A DNA stretch of 64,000 nt from Paracoccus aminophilus JCM 7686 (GCF_000444995.1 NC_022041.1:3227501-3291500); one strand, 5' to 3'; counted from the first letter of the stretch, positions 44,182 to 53,439 are shown. A program made the numbers and translations. Notes: generated by a model from the sequence alone, not told the origin.

Positions 44182-44916
44182 CTAGCGCCCTTTCGTCAGA
44201 GGCAGGATCGGCGCGCGCCCATCCTCGGTCACAAGATGGACAGCTTCGTCGGAAATCTCGACCGCGCTCAAAGTGCCGCCAAACACCGCGCCGGTATCAA
44301 TCGCCAGCCGGTTGCCGTGGTGCTCGACCGTCTTCACCGGCGTATGGCCATGGACGACGAGAATGCCGTGATCGCGCGGATCGTTCAGGAATTCGGGGCG
44401 GATCCAGACCAGATCTTGCTCGATCTGATCGCCAAGATCGACGCCCGGACGTATGCCAGCATGAACGAAAAGCGCCTCGGGCCGCAGATGCCAAAGCGGC
44501 AGATTGGTCAGCCAATCGATATGTTCGCGCGGCACCGCCTGCAGGGTGCGCTCATGCAGCGTCCAGCGCGGGCCCTCGATATCAACGCCGTAGCTCGCGA
44601 GCGTCGCCGGCGCCCCAAGCGCATCGTGATCGATCCAATGCCGCCCCGAGGTCAGGCTCGGATCGATCCACTCAGGCTCCAGGATGAATTTCGGCAAAAA
44701 CCGGTCGTGATTGCCCTTGACCACGACCCAATTGCGCCCGGCGAGCTGGCCGTCGCGCAGGTAATCGACCACCCCGCGCGAATCCGGCCCCCGGTCGAGC
44801 AGATCGCCGACATGAACGATTTCTGCGTCGCGCCCGGCGATGCGCTCGATCCGGCGATGGGCTGCGCGCAGCATCTCCAACTCGCCGTGAATATCCCCGA
44901 TGGCAAAAACCGGCAT
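44182..44916 (-). CDS. PPP-type metallophosphoesterase (serine/threonine protein phosphatase-like)
   Basis: A 244-residue calcineurin-like enzyme with the complete set of PPP motifs: GDIHGE (residues 7-12), GDLLDRGPDS near 37, KGNHDRF near 67, VHAGIRPG near 152 and VVHGHTP near 188. These residues hold two metal ions and hydrolyse phosphoesters, either phosphoproteins or dinucleotide polyphosphates as in PrpA and ApaH relatives. It lies downstream of serA, separated from it by a strong terminator, and is followed by creA. Confidence 0.9.
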   Translation of the reverse strand: MPVFAIGDIHGELEMLRAAHRRIERIAGRDAEIVHVGDLLDRGPDSRGVVDYLRDGQLAGRNWVVVKGNHDRFLPKFILEPEWIDPSLTSGRHWIDHDALGAPATLASYGVDIEGPRWTLHERTLQAVPREHIDWLTNLPLWHLRPEALFVHAGIRPGVDLGDQIEQDLVWIRPEFLNDPRDHGILVVHGHTPVKTVEHHGNRLAIDTGAVFGGTLSAVEISDEAVHLVTEDGRAPILPLTKGR

Positions 44917-44931
44917 CGCTTACTCCAGCTC

Positions 44932-44960
44932 AAAAACCCCCGCCGACATCCGGGCGGGGG
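44932..44960 (-). terminator. Rho-independent terminator of serA
   Basis: On the minus strand, CCCCCGCC, a loop of eight bases and GGCGGGGG are followed by TTTTTG. It is a textbook intrinsic terminator 23 bases after the serA stop. Confidence 0.85.
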
Positions 44961-44982
44961 CCTCTCCCATCGGGCGGTTCCC

Positions 44983-46572
44983 TCAGACCTCGAAACGCAT
45001 CGGCCGCACCTGAAGGAATTTGCCGGTTTTCTCCAAAGCCGCAAGGGCCTCCGGCTTGATCGGCTCATCGAGGTAAAGAATCGCGATCGCATCTTCGCCA
45101 AGCTTGGTCCGGCCAAGCGTGAAATTCGCGATATTGACGCCCATCTCACCCAGCGTCATGCCCAGAGCGCCGATCACGCCGGGAATGTCGCGGTTGCGGG
45201 TGTAAAGCATATTGGCGCCGATCTCGGCATCGACATTGATCCCGCGGATCTGGATGAAGCGCGGCTTGCCATCCGAAAAGACCGTGCCCGCCACCGAGCG
45301 CTCGCGGGTCTCCGTCACGACCGTGACCTTGATATAGCCGTCGAAAATCCCCTGCTTGTCCTGATGCGTGGTCGCAATCTGAACGCCGCGCTCCTTGGCC
45401 ACAACCGGGGCCGAGACCATGTTCACATCGGGATTAACCACCTTCATCATCCCCGCGATCACCGAGGCATTCAGCGCATTGAGGTTCATCTCGCCCGCAA
45501 CGCCGTCATAAAGGATGTTCACCGCGCGGATCGGCTCATCGGTCATCTGGCCGACGAAACTGCCAAGGAAACCGGCAAGCTTGATCCAGGGCCCCATGAT
45601 CGCGGCCTCTTCCGCCGTGACCGACGGCATGTTGAGCGCGTTCTGCACCGCCCCGGTCAGCAGGTAATCCGACATCTGCTCGGCCACCTGCAAGGCGACG
45701 TTTTCCTGCGCCTCATTGGTCGAGGCCCCGAGATGCGGCGTCACCACGACATTCGGCAGGCCGAAGAGCGGGCTCTCGGTCGCGGGCTCGGTCGCGAAAA
45801 CATCGAGCGCGGCCCCGGCGACATGACCCGATTTCAACAGTTCGGCCAAAGCCTCCTCGTCGATCAGCCCGCCACGCGCCGCATTGATGATGCGAACGCC
45901 CTTCTTGGTCTTGGCCAGATTCTCGCGCGAGAGCACATTGCGCGTCTTGTCGGTCAACGGCACATGCAGCGTGATGAAATCGGCCTTGGCCAAAAGCTCG
46001 TCCAGCTCGACCTTCTTCACGCCGAGTTCAAGCGCGCGCTCTTCCGACAGGAAGGGGTCATAGGCCAGAACCTTCATGCGCAGACCCAAAGCGCGGTCGA
46101 TGACGATCGAGCCGATATTGCCCGCGCCAATGATGCCAAGCGTCTTGTTGAAGACCTCGACCCCCATGAAGCGGTTCTTCTCCCACTTGCCCTGATGGGT
46201 CGAGAGGCTCGCTTCGGGCAATTGCCGCGCCACCGCAAACATCAGCGCAATCGCATGTTCGGCCGTGGTGACAGAGTTCCCGAAGGGCGTGTTCATGACG
46301 ATCACGCCTTTTTTCGACGCGGCCGGAATATCGACATTGTCGACCCCGATCCCGGCGCGGCCGATCACCTTGAGATTGGTCGCATGGGCCAGCAGCTTCT
46401 CGGTCACCTTGGTGGCCGAGCGGATCGCCAGACCGTCATATTGACCGATGATCTCGGCCAGTTTGTCTTTGTCCTTGCCCAGATCGGGCAGGTAATCGAC
46501 CTCGACCCCGCGATCGCGGAAGATCTGGACGGCGGTTTCCGAAAGTTTGTCCGAAACGAGAACCTTGGGCAT
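44983..46572 (-). CDS. serA: D-3-phosphoglycerate dehydrogenase
   Basis: A 529-residue long-form SerA that oxidises 3-phosphoglycerate with NAD, the first step of serine synthesis. The substrate-domain start is MPKVLVSDKLSE. The NAD fold has IIGAGNIG at 148-154 and GRAGIGVDNVD at 71; the catalytic Arg is in NAARGGLID near 232 and the His in VTPHLGAST. Two C-terminal regulatory domains (the intervening and ACT domains) give the long form of about 529 residues and suggest control by serine. I chose the ATG at 46572 with GGATAGAG before it. serC lies just upstream on the same strand. Confidence 0.97.
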   Translation of the reverse strand: MPKVLVSDKLSETAVQIFRDRGVEVDYLPDLGKDKDKLAEIIGQYDGLAIRSATKVTEKLLAHATNLKVIGRAGIGVDNVDIPAASKKGVIVMNTPFGNSVTTAEHAIALMFAVARQLPEASLSTHQGKWEKNRFMGVEVFNKTLGIIGAGNIGSIVIDRALGLRMKVLAYDPFLSEERALELGVKKVELDELLAKADFITLHVPLTDKTRNVLSRENLAKTKKGVRIINAARGGLIDEEALAELLKSGHVAGAALDVFATEPATESPLFGLPNVVVTPHLGASTNEAQENVALQVAEQMSDYLLTGAVQNALNMPSVTAEEAAIMGPWIKLAGFLGSFVGQMTDEPIRAVNILYDGVAGEMNLNALNASVIAGMMKVVNPDVNMVSAPVVAKERGVQIATTHQDKQGIFDGYIKVTVVTETRERSVAGTVFSDGKPRFIQIRGINVDAEIGANMLYTRNRDIPGVIGALGMTLGEMGVNIANFTLGRTKLGEDAIAILYLDEPIKPEALAALEKTGKFLQVRPMRFEV

Positions 46573-46638
46573 CTCTCTATCCTTTGGATAAGTCTGTTCG
46601 GGCGGGGAAATCGCTCCCCCGCGCACCATTCTTCATCA

Positions 46639-46683
46639 GGTAAATACCCCGGGGGTCCGGGGGCTGGCCCCCGGCTCCGGGTA
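46639..46683 (-). terminator. GC-rich intergenic hairpin (terminator-like) after serC
   Basis: On the minus strand this reads GCCGGGGGCCAGCCCCCGG, then ACCCCCGGGG and TATTTACC. The stem CCGGGG/CCCCGG, a second C-run able to pair in its place, and the TATTT tail match a hairpin type I recognise as frequent between genes of Rhodobacteraceae. A second copy is at 51285-51318. It lies eight bases beyond the serC stop and probably ends that transcript. Confidence 0.6.
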
Positions 46684-46690
46684 AGTGATC

Positions 46691-47836
46691 TCAGGCCTGA
46701 GCCGCGATCTCGGCCTCAAAGGCCCATTCGATCCAGGGCATCAGCGCCGCGACATCCGAGGTCTCGACCGTCGCCCCGCACCAGATCCGCAGGCCCGCCG
46801 GCGCATCGCGATACGCGCCCGCATCCAGCGCGACGCCCTCTTTCTCGAGCCGCTTGGTCACCGCTTTGGCAAAAGCCGCGGAATCCTTGATCCGGCTGTC
46901 GGTGAAGCGCAGACAGACCGAGGTATTCGAGGCCGTCGCCGGATCGACCGCCAGATCGGCGATCCAGTCGCGGGTCGCGATGAAGTCGCGCACAGCGCGG
47001 GCATTGGCATCCGACCGCGCGATCAGCGCATCCTTGCCGCCCAAAGCCTGCGCCCATTTCAGCGCAACCAGATAATCTTCGACGCAAAGCATCGAGGGCG
47101 TGTTGATGGTCTCGCCCTTGAAAATGCCCTCGATCAACTTGCCGCCTTTGGTCATGCGGAAAATCTTCGGCATCGGCCAGGCGGGAGTATAGCTTTCCAG
47201 CCGTTCGACGGCGCGGGGCGACAGGATCAGGACGCCATGCGCCCCCTCTCCGCCCAGCACCTTTTGCCAGCTAAAGGTCACGACATCGAGCTTGTCGAAG
47301 GGCAGATCCATCGCGAAAGCGGCCGAAGTCGCGTCACAAATGGTCAGTCCCTGACGGCCGGCCGGGATCGCATCGCCATTCGGAACCCGCACGCCCGAAG
47401 TCGTGCCATTCCAGGTGAAAACCACGTCCTTGTCGAAATCGACATTCGCAAAATCAACGAGATAGCCGTAATCGGCCTTGCGGGTGGTGGCGTCGAGCTT
47501 CAGCTGTTTGACGACATCGGTGACCCAACCTTCACCGAAGCTTTCCCAAGCGAGCATCTCGACCGGGCGCGCGCCCAGAAGCGACCACAGCGCCATTTCG
47601 ACGGCGCCGGTATCCGAGGCGGGGACGATGCCGATGCGGTAATCCGCAGGCACGTTCAGAATGTCACGGGTAAGATCAATCGCCTCGGTAAGCTTGGCTT
47701 TGCCGACGGCAGAACGATGCGAGCGGCCCAAAGGCGCGTCTGCGAGCATGTTCAGATCATAATGGGGGATTTTGGCGCAGGGGCCCGACGAAAAACGCGG
47801 ATTCGCCGGCCGCGTAGCCGGAGTTTGTACAGTCAT
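46691..47836 (-). CDS. serC: Phosphoserine aminotransferase
   Basis: A 381-residue class V aminotransferase that converts 3-phosphohydroxypyruvate and glutamate into phosphoserine. The alphaproteobacterial SerC pattern is clear: [13 protein letters not shown] at the start, GHR-like [23 protein letters not shown] and the PLP lysine K192 in [16 protein letters not shown]. It is encoded upstream of serA, with a terminator-like hairpin between, and divergent from serB. The leader holds a conserved-looking hairpin (47860-47877). GGAAGGG precedes the ATG. Confidence 0.97.
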   Translation of the reverse strand: MTVQTPATRPANPRFSSGPCAKIPHYDLNMLADAPLGRSHRSAVGKAKLTEAIDLTRDILNVPADYRIGIVPASDTGAVEMALWSLLGARPVEMLAWESFGEGWVTDVVKQLKLDATTRKADYGYLVDFANVDFDKDVVFTWNGTTSGVRVPNGDAIPAGRQGLTICDATSAAFAMDLPFDKLDVVTFSWQKVLGGEGAHGVLILSPRAVERLESYTPAWPMPKIFRMTKGGKLIEGIFKGETINTPSMLCVEDYLVALKWAQALGGKDALIARSDANARAVRDFIATRDWIADLAVDPATASNTSVCLRFTDSRIKDSAAFAKAVTKRLEKEGVALDAGAYRDAPAGLRIWCGATVETSDVAALMPWIEWAFEAEIAAQA

Positions 47837-47900
47837 AGTCTACCCTTCCAGGTATATAGCCTCTCGTTGGGGAGAGGTGTCCCACTGACCGCACTAAACC
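47837..47900 (-). ncRNA. serC leader RNA motif (putative cis-regulatory RNA)
   Basis: In the serC leader a perfect 6-bp stem, CCTCTC-CCCAAC-GAGAGG (47860-47877), lies 23 bases before the ATG. It is preceded by GTGGGACA and followed by CTATATACCTGGAAGGGTA. Its position and sequence agree with the serC RNA motif described upstream of serC in alphaproteobacteria, as I remember it. A control role for serine synthesis is inferred. Confidence 0.6.
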
Positions 47901-48047
47901 TGCCCCAAGAGTCGCGCAAGAGAGAAAATCCGTCGCTTTTGACTTTTCCTTTTTGCGCCAGATCTGCTGCCACAGCCGCCATTTCTCTGGCACAGCCGGT
48001 CCCTTTGGATTAGGCAACCGCTGATTCTTGCCCCCACGGGAGATGTC

Positions 48048-48923
48048 ATGCTCACGGTCAGCATCCTTGCCGCCCCCCAAACTGCCAATCTGCGCCAATC
48101 GCATATCGACGCCTTGCGCGCGCGCTGGAACGGCGGTCATGCGCTTTGGTTAGCGCCTGAAATCGCTGCGGAATTCATGGTCGAAACCCCGCCCGCCGAT
48201 TTCTGGGAGATCTGGGCCGAGCTTCAGATTCAGGGTCTCGATCTCGCGATCCAACCGACCAAGGGCCGCCAGAAAGCAATCCTGATCGCCGATATGGATT
48301 CGACCATGATCGAGCAGGAATGCATCGATGAGCTTGCCGATTTCGCGGGCGTCGGTCCGCGCGTCGCCGCGATCACCGCGCGCGCCATGAATGGCGAGCT
48401 GAATTTCCACGAGGCGCTGATCGAGCGCGTCGGCCTGCTTGCGGGCCTAAGCGAATCAGTCATCGCCGAGGTCCTGCGCGACCGCATCACCCTGGCCCCC
48501 GGCGGGCGCGAGCTGGTTGCGACCATGCGCGGGCAAGGCGCCTATGCCGCGCTTGTCTCGGGCGGCTTTACTGATTTCACCGGACCGATCGCCGCAGCCC
48601 TCGGTTTTGACGAAAACCGCGCCAATACGCTGTTGTCCGACGAGGGCGTGCTGACCGGCCATGTCGGCCTGCCGGTCCTTGGTCGCGAAGCCAAGGTCGA
48701 GGCCCTGCACGAGATCGCGACCCGGCACGGCGTCACCCCGGCCGAGGCGATTGCGGTGGGCGACGGCGCCAATGATCTGGGCATGATCCAGCTTGCGGGC
48801 ACGGGCGTGGCGCTCCACGCAAAACCCTCGGTCGCGGAACAAGCGCAGGTCCGGGTGAACTTTGGCGACCTGACCGCGTTGCTTTACCTGCAAGGCTACG
48901 GACGCGACGAATTCATGACCTGA
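48048..48923 (+). CDS. serB: Phosphoserine phosphatase
   Basis: A 291-residue HAD-superfamily enzyme giving serine from phosphoserine. A divergent N-terminal ACT-like domain of about 75 residues precedes the catalytic core. Motif I is ADMDSTMIEQE (D82 nucleophile, D84), motif II VSGGFTDF, a lysine follows in LGREAKVE, and motif III/IV is GDGANDLGM. It is divergent from serC, sharing about 210 bases of promoter space, so serA, serC and serB are all within 4 kb. A terminator follows. Confidence 0.96.
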   Translation: MLTVSILAAPQTANLRQSHIDALRARWNGGHALWLAPEIAAEFMVETPPADFWEIWAELQIQGLDLAIQPTKGRQKAILIADMDSTMIEQECIDELADFAGVGPRVAAITARAMNGELNFHEALIERVGLLAGLSESVIAEVLRDRITLAPGGRELVATMRGQGAYAALVSGGFTDFTGPIAAALGFDENRANTLLSDEGVLTGHVGLPVLGREAKVEALHEIATRHGVTPAEAIAVGDGANDLGMIQLAGTGVALHAKPSVAEQAQVRVNFGDLTALLYLQGYGRDEFMT

Positions 48924-48963
48924 CTTTCGGGACGCTGATGCCTTAAAGCGGCATATTATGGAA

Positions 48964-48999
48964 ATGGCGGACCTGCATGGCCGCCATTCTTGTTATTTT
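48964..48999 (+). terminator. Intrinsic terminator after serB
   Basis: The stem ATGGCGG with CCGCCAT, separated by a 10-base loop, is followed by TCTTGTTATTTT. It lies about 40 bases after the serB stop. Confidence 0.65.
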
Positions 49000-49024
49000 A
49001 ACCATTCGGTGACAGAACCACGAC

Positions 49025-49717
49025 ATGAACCCACGCGTCAAAGCCCTCTCCGTCCATCTGCTCACCGCAACCGGCGCCGTCTGGGCGATGCTTGCCATGC
49101 TCGCCGCGGTGAAGGGGCAATATGCGACGATGTTCCTGTGGCTCTTGGTCGCGCTCATCGTGGACGGGATCGACGGGCCGCTCGCGCGGCACTTCAACGT
49201 CAAGCAATATTGGCCGACCTATGATGGCGTGATCATGGATATGATCGTCGACTATCTGACCTATGTCTTCATCCCGGCCTTCGCGCTGTTCAACTCTGGC
49301 CTGCTGCCGGGGTGGAGCGGCTGGATCGCGATCATCGTGATCACTTACGGCTCGGTGCTCTATTTCGCAGATACGCGGATGAAAACAAGGGATTACTCCT
49401 TTGCGGGCTTCCCTGCGGCCTGGAATATGCCGGTGCTGGTGCTCTTTGCGCTGAAACCGGTCTGGTGGGTCAGCCTGCTCGTCGTGATCGCCTTGACTGT
49501 CACCATGTTCACCAATGTGAAATTCATCCATCCGGTCCGCACCAAGCGCTGGCGCGCGATCTCGCTGCCGATGACCGTGCTCTGGGTGGTGTTTGCCGCC
49601 TGGGCCGCCGCGCAGCATTTCCACCCCGGCAGCTGGGCGCATTGGGGGCTGATGATCACCTCGGTCTGGCTGATGTGCGCGGGCTTCCTGCAACAGATGA
49701 CCGAAGGACGGTCTTGA
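49025..49717 (+). CDS. pcs: Phosphatidylcholine synthase
   Basis: A 230-residue membrane enzyme of the CDP-alcohol phosphatidyltransferase superfamily that condenses CDP-diacylglycerol with choline. The catalytic motif is VDGIDGPLAR (D47, D50) followed by DGVIMDMIVD (D72, D76), and RDYSFAGFPAAWNM is a Pcs-type block. Six to eight membrane segments cover the rest. The inserted ARHFNVKQYWPTYDG spacing is characteristic of Pcs rather than PgsA or PssA. It needs exogenous choline, as in rhizobia and other alphaproteobacteria. Confidence 0.93.
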   Translation: MNPRVKALSVHLLTATGAVWAMLAMLAAVKGQYATMFLWLLVALIVDGIDGPLARHFNVKQYWPTYDGVIMDMIVDYLTYVFIPAFALFNSGLLPGWSGWIAIIVITYGSVLYFADTRMKTRDYSFAGFPAAWNMPVLVLFALKPVWWVSLLVVIALTVTMFTNVKFIHPVRTKRWRAISLPMTVLWVVFAAWAAAQHFHPGSWAHWGLMITSVWLMCAGFLQQMTEGRS

Positions 49718-49768
49718 TCGAGCCGCGTGAAGCCCCAATGATGCGGTAACAGACCGCAAGGGGGTTTC

Positions 49769-51256
49769 ATGTTCGCCAGAGTCACGCTTTCCGCCGCCGT
49801 TCTGGCCCTGCTTTCGGGGGCCCTGCCTTCGGGGGCCGCGCTGGCGGCGCAAGACACGATCACGCTTGGCATGGTGCTCGAGCCGCCAAATCTCGACCCG
49901 ACCTCGGGGGCCGCGGCAGCGGTCGATGAGGTGGTTTATGCCAATATCTTTGAAGGCCTGACCCGGATCGGCCCGGATGGCACGGTTCGTCCGGCGCTGG
50001 CCGCAAGCTGGGATGTCGAAGAGGCGGGCAAGGTCTATGTCTTCCACCTCCATCCCGGCGTGAGCTTCCATGACGGCAACGCCTTCGATGCGCAGGATGT
50101 GATCTTTTCGCTCGACCGCGCCCGCGCCGCCGATTCGACCAATGCCCAGAAAGAACTCTTTTCCGGCATCGACAAGATCGAGGCTGTGGATCCTCAGACC
50201 GTGAAGATCACGCTCAAGAGCCCGGATGGCGGCTTTCCCTTCAAGATGGCCTGGGGCGATGCCGTGATGGTCGATCCAGCCAGCGTGAAGGATATCGCCA
50301 CCCGCCCCATCGGCACCGGCCCCTTCCGATTCGAGAGCTGGCGCCAAGGGGACAGTCTGAAAATCGCGGCTTTCGACGGCTATTGGGGCGAGAAGCCGCA
50401 GATCAAAAGCGCGACTTTCCGCTTCATTTCGGACCCGACCGCGGCCTTTGCCGCCGTCATGGCCGGTGATGTCGATGCCTTTCCGAATTACCCCGCGATC
50501 GAGACCCTGCCCCAGCTCGAGGCCGATCCGCGTTTCAAGGTCAGCGTCGGCACGACCGAGGGTGAAACCATTCTGGCGATGAACAATGCCAAGGCGCCGC
50601 TCGATAATCTCAAGGTGCGCGCGGCGATTGCCCATGCGATGAACCGCAAAGAGCTGATCGATGGGGCGATGTTTGGCTATGGCACGCCGATTGGCAGCCA
50701 TTTCGCGCCCCATAACCCCGATTACGTCGATCTCACCGCGAAATCGGCCTTTGATCCCGAGCTGTCCCGCAAGCTGCTGGCCGAGGCGGGCGTCACGGAT
50801 CTCAAGCTGCGTCTGGCGCTGCCGCCGCCGCCCTATGCCCGGCGCGGCGGCGAGATCGTCGCGCAAGAGCTCAAGGCCGTGGGCATCGCGACCGAGATCA
50901 CCAATATGGAATGGGCGCAATGGCTGGAAACCGTCTTCAAGGGCGGTGATTTCGACCTGACCATCATCAGCCATGTCGAGCCGATGGATATCGGGATCTA
51001 TGCCCGCGACGATTACTATTTCCACTACGCCAAACCCGCCTTCAAGGCGCTGATGGCGAAGCTACAGGAAACCGTCGATCCGGCGCAACGCTCGGCGCTG
51101 CTGGTCGAGGCACAAGAGATGATCGCGGATGATTACGTCAACGCCTTCCTCTTCCAGCTGCCGAAAATCGGCGTCGCGGATGCTCGGATCACCGGGCTTT
51201 GGGAAAACGCGCCGATGCCTGCCAATGATCTGAGCGAGGTTCGCTGGACCGACTAG
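49769..51256 (+). CDS. Oligopeptide/dipeptide-type ABC transporter substrate-binding protein
   Basis: A 495-residue periplasmic protein of SBP family 5 (DppA/OppA/MppA type). A signal peptide ends near ALAAQ. The family start (ITLGMVLEPPNLDPTSG), the FHDGNAFDAQDVIFSL block near 90 and the RAAIAHAMNRKELID block near 290 are clear. Matching permeases and an ATPase are encoded 5.5 kb downstream (56804-60146) on the same strand with no binding protein of their own, so this gene is their likely partner. Nearby lytic transglycosylase, L,D-transpeptidase, dipeptide epimerase and D-amino-acid genes suggest murein peptides as ligand. A terminator-like hairpin follows. Confidence 0.9.
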   Translation: MFARVTLSAAVLALLSGALPSGAALAAQDTITLGMVLEPPNLDPTSGAAAAVDEVVYANIFEGLTRIGPDGTVRPALAASWDVEEAGKVYVFHLHPGVSFHDGNAFDAQDVIFSLDRARAADSTNAQKELFSGIDKIEAVDPQTVKITLKSPDGGFPFKMAWGDAVMVDPASVKDIATRPIGTGPFRFESWRQGDSLKIAAFDGYWGEKPQIKSATFRFISDPTAAFAAVMAGDVDAFPNYPAIETLPQLEADPRFKVSVGTTEGETILAMNNAKAPLDNLKVRAAIAHAMNRKELIDGAMFGYGTPIGSHFAPHNPDYVDLTAKSAFDPELSRKLLAEAGVTDLKLRLALPPPPYARRGGEIVAQELKAVGIATEITNMEWAQWLETVFKGGDFDLTIISHVEPMDIGIYARDDYYFHYAKPAFKALMAKLQETVDPAQRSALLVEAQEMIADDYVNAFLFQLPKIGVADARITGLWENAPMPANDLSEVRWTD

Positions 51257-51284
51257 GGTCACTGCCGGACGGTCATGGCCGGAC

Positions 51285-51318
51285 GCTGGGGCTTTGCGCC
51301 CCCGCACCCCCGCAAGGT
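51285..51318 (+). terminator. GC-rich intergenic hairpin (terminator-like), second copy
   Basis: GGGGCTTTGCGCCCC, then GCACCCCCGCAAGGTATTTT, about 28 bases after the binding-protein stop. It shares the layout of the hairpin after serC (G-run, short loop, C-run, ACCCCCG, GGTATTT) and lies between convergent genes. Confidence 0.6.
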
Positions 51319-51339
51319 ATTTTCGTCAAAGCGAAGGGC

Positions 51340-52314
51340 TTAATTCTTGAGCACGATGCAGCGCCCGCCGAGGCCGCGCAGGCGGGTGCAAAAGGCCACG
51401 GCTTCGGCCTGATTGCTGTAGCCGAGCTGGGCCGTATAGAGCTTGCGTGCGGATCCGGTCAGGCGGCGGCGGACATAGCTCACGCGCTTGCCGCCGAGGA
51501 TCGGGCGGAGCTGCCGGTTGAGACGGTCGACCTGCGCGCTCGCCCCCGATTTGCTGGGATGCGAGGCAAGGATGACGCCAAAGGGCCAGGCGTGCTCGGG
51601 AGTCGAGAATTCGCGGAGTTTGCGGTTGCCGGCAAGTGTGGTGCAGGCTTTGATGAAGGGCTTTTCCTTATCGAGCCGGATATCGAGCTTGTCCTTGGTC
51701 GGCGGATTGTCTCGCCATTCGGCTGCGTCGAGCCCGGTGATCGCCTGAACATAATCCTGCGTTTCCCAAGGCAGGCCGGAGGCGCCGCCTTTGAAGCGCG
51801 CAGCGCGGTTCTCGCCGCCATTATAGGCGATCGCGGCCATGCCGATGCTGCCAAAGTTGTCGGTCAGGCGTCGCAGATAGCCCGCCGAGGCGTCGATGGC
51901 TTTTGCCGGGTTGAACGGATCATCAAGGCCGACGAGATCGGCGGTGCCGGGCATGAATTGCGCGATGCCCTGAGCGCCGACCGGGCTGATCGCATTCGGC
52001 TCGAACAGGCTTTCCTTCCACAAAAGCCGGGCAAGGAAATGCGGATCGACGCCATGTTTGGCCGAGGCCTGTTCGATCGTGCGGCAGACATCGGGGATAT
52101 AGGTCTGGATCTCGATGCAATAGAGCCCGTCGGTCGTGCACCGGCGCTCTTTGCTGTCCTTCTTCGGGCCGTCCTTGTGGGCGCCATCCTTTTTCGCGTC
52201 ATCCCCATGCAGCACGCGCGGCGCAGGAATGCCAGAATGGGCATCCATGGTCTCATAGGCCGCCGCAGGCAGCGCCATCAAGGCGATCAGGGCTGAGAGA
52301 AGAAATCGGCGCAT
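51340..52314 (-). CDS. Lytic transglycosylase (SLT domain) with SPOR-like C-terminus
   Basis: A 324-residue exported protein. The signal peptide is MRRFLLSALIALMALPAAA, followed by a Lys/Asp-rich linker (residues 38-57) and an SLT catalytic domain. The catalytic Glu is E101 in LLWKESLFEPNAIS, with the GAQGIAQFMPGTA and IAYNGGENR motifs after it. The last 70 residues, ending GLGGRCIVLKN, resemble a SPOR-type peptidoglycan-binding repeat. It cleaves glycan strands to 1,6-anhydro-muropeptides. The ATG at 52314 fits the signal peptide; the longer frame would bury it. It is next to the L,D-transpeptidase gene and a peptide-binding protein. Confidence 0.9.
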   Translation of the reverse strand: MRRFLLSALIALMALPAAAYETMDAHSGIPAPRVLHGDDAKKDGAHKDGPKKDSKERRCTTDGLYCIEIQTYIPDVCRTIEQASAKHGVDPHFLARLLWKESLFEPNAISPVGAQGIAQFMPGTADLVGLDDPFNPAKAIDASAGYLRRLTDNFGSIGMAAIAYNGGENRAARFKGGASGLPWETQDYVQAITGLDAAEWRDNPPTKDKLDIRLDKEKPFIKACTTLAGNRKLREFSTPEHAWPFGVILASHPSKSGASAQVDRLNRQLRPILGGKRVSYVRRRLTGSARKLYTAQLGYSNQAEAVAFCTRLRGLGGRCIVLKN

Positions 52315-52413
52315 CGGGTCAAGCACAATCCTTTGCGCCGGAAATAGCAATCGCGGCTGGGTTTGGGAACCGATCTTGCCAAGGGGGGCGGGAGAATTCG
52401 GCGGGTTCTGGCC

Positions 52414-52446
52414 AAAAGGCAACGCGCCCTCCCGTGGGAAGGCGCG
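52414..52446 (-). terminator. Intrinsic terminator after the L,D-transpeptidase gene
   Basis: On the minus strand, GCGCCTTCCC and GGGAGGGCGC form a 10-bp stem with one mismatch and a tight loop, followed by GTTGCCTTTTGG. It lies about 37 bases after the L,D-transpeptidase stop. Confidence 0.5.
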
Positions 52447-52482
52447 CGCCAGCAAGCAGGGTGATCGGGAGTGCGGCCAGCG

Positions 52483-53217
52483 TTACTGGGCCGCCGCCGC
52501 GATCTCTTGTGCCGAGACGAGATAGCCGTCCGGCGTCGGGGTCTGGTGGCCTTCAAGCTGAATGCTCTCGGCCTGGCTGCGGACCTTCACATGGGTGCCG
52601 ATCTTGGTCTCGCCGAAGATATCCATGATGTCCTGGTTGAACAGGCGGATACAGCCAGCCGAGGTCGCCTTGCCGATCGAGCTCGGGTCCATGGTGCCAT
52701 GGATGCGATACATCGTGTCGCGGTCGCCCTGGTAGAGATAGAGCGCGCGCGACCCAAGCGGGTTCGAGCTGCCGCCGGGCAGGCCGTTCTTCAGATGGCC
52801 GTAAAGCTCGGGCTCGGTGCGGACCATGTTCGCGGTCGGCGTCCAGGACGGCCAGACCGCCTTGCGCTTGATCGTGGCATTGCCCTTGAAGCCCGTGCCC
52901 GCGCGGCCGACGGCGATGCCGTAGCGCATGGCCTGACCGTTATCGAGCACGCGATACAGCAGGCGCGCATAGGGGTCGACAACGATGGTTCCGGGCGCAT
53001 CGGGGCCGTTATAGGCGACGAGCTGGCGGGTGTTGCGCTCATTCAGATAGGCCGGGCGGACCGCAGGAATCTCAATCGACTCACCGTTCGGGCCGGTATC
53101 GGCGCGCGCACCATAGATCGCCGGCTCGGCGGGGGCCTGAACGCCGGTCGCCTGAGGCTGGGGAGCACAGGCAGCCAGACCCAGCACAAGGGCCAGCAGA
53201 AGCGGAGCAGTTCGCAT
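52483..53217 (-). CDS. L,D-transpeptidase (YkuD/ErfK family), lipoprotein
   Basis: A 244-residue envelope enzyme that forms 3-3 peptide cross-links or attaches proteins to peptidoglycan. The N-terminus is a lipoprotein signal with lipobox LAAC (C17). The YkuD domain holds YRIHGTMDPSSIG (H173) and the catalytic Cys C189 in KATSAGCIRLFNQD. GAAGGA precedes the ATG. The gene stands alone between terminators; the lytic transglycosylase gene follows on the same strand. Confidence 0.94.
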   Translation of the reverse strand: MRTAPLLLALVLGLAACAPQPQATGVQAPAEPAIYGARADTGPNGESIEIPAVRPAYLNERNTRQLVAYNGPDAPGTIVVDPYARLLYRVLDNGQAMRYGIAVGRAGTGFKGNATIKRKAVWPSWTPTANMVRTEPELYGHLKNGLPGGSSNPLGSRALYLYQGDRDTMYRIHGTMDPSSIGKATSAGCIRLFNQDIMDIFGETKIGTHVKVRSQAESIQLEGHQTPTPDGYLVSAQEIAAAAQ

Positions 53218-53439
53218 TGTTCATATCCTTCGTAACACGATCGCCCCGTCACGAGACAATCGCAGCAGCAGTAACGCAGGTCAGGCAGAGGCAGCACCGG
53301 GGCAGACCGATCCCGCGATTCGTATCTGTTCTTTAAAGCCCGTTTACAGCGTCAAGCGTCAAGTGGCGCGGGCCGTCCCTTGAGCAAACGTGACAGGATT
53401 AAGTTGATTTAATTGGCCAGGGCGTCTTGAAAGCAACAG

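Noticed and set aside
43801..46890. 1029-codon plus-strand frame across creA, the phosphatase and serA
   Set aside because: Antisense of three certain genes; no domain and no ribosome site.
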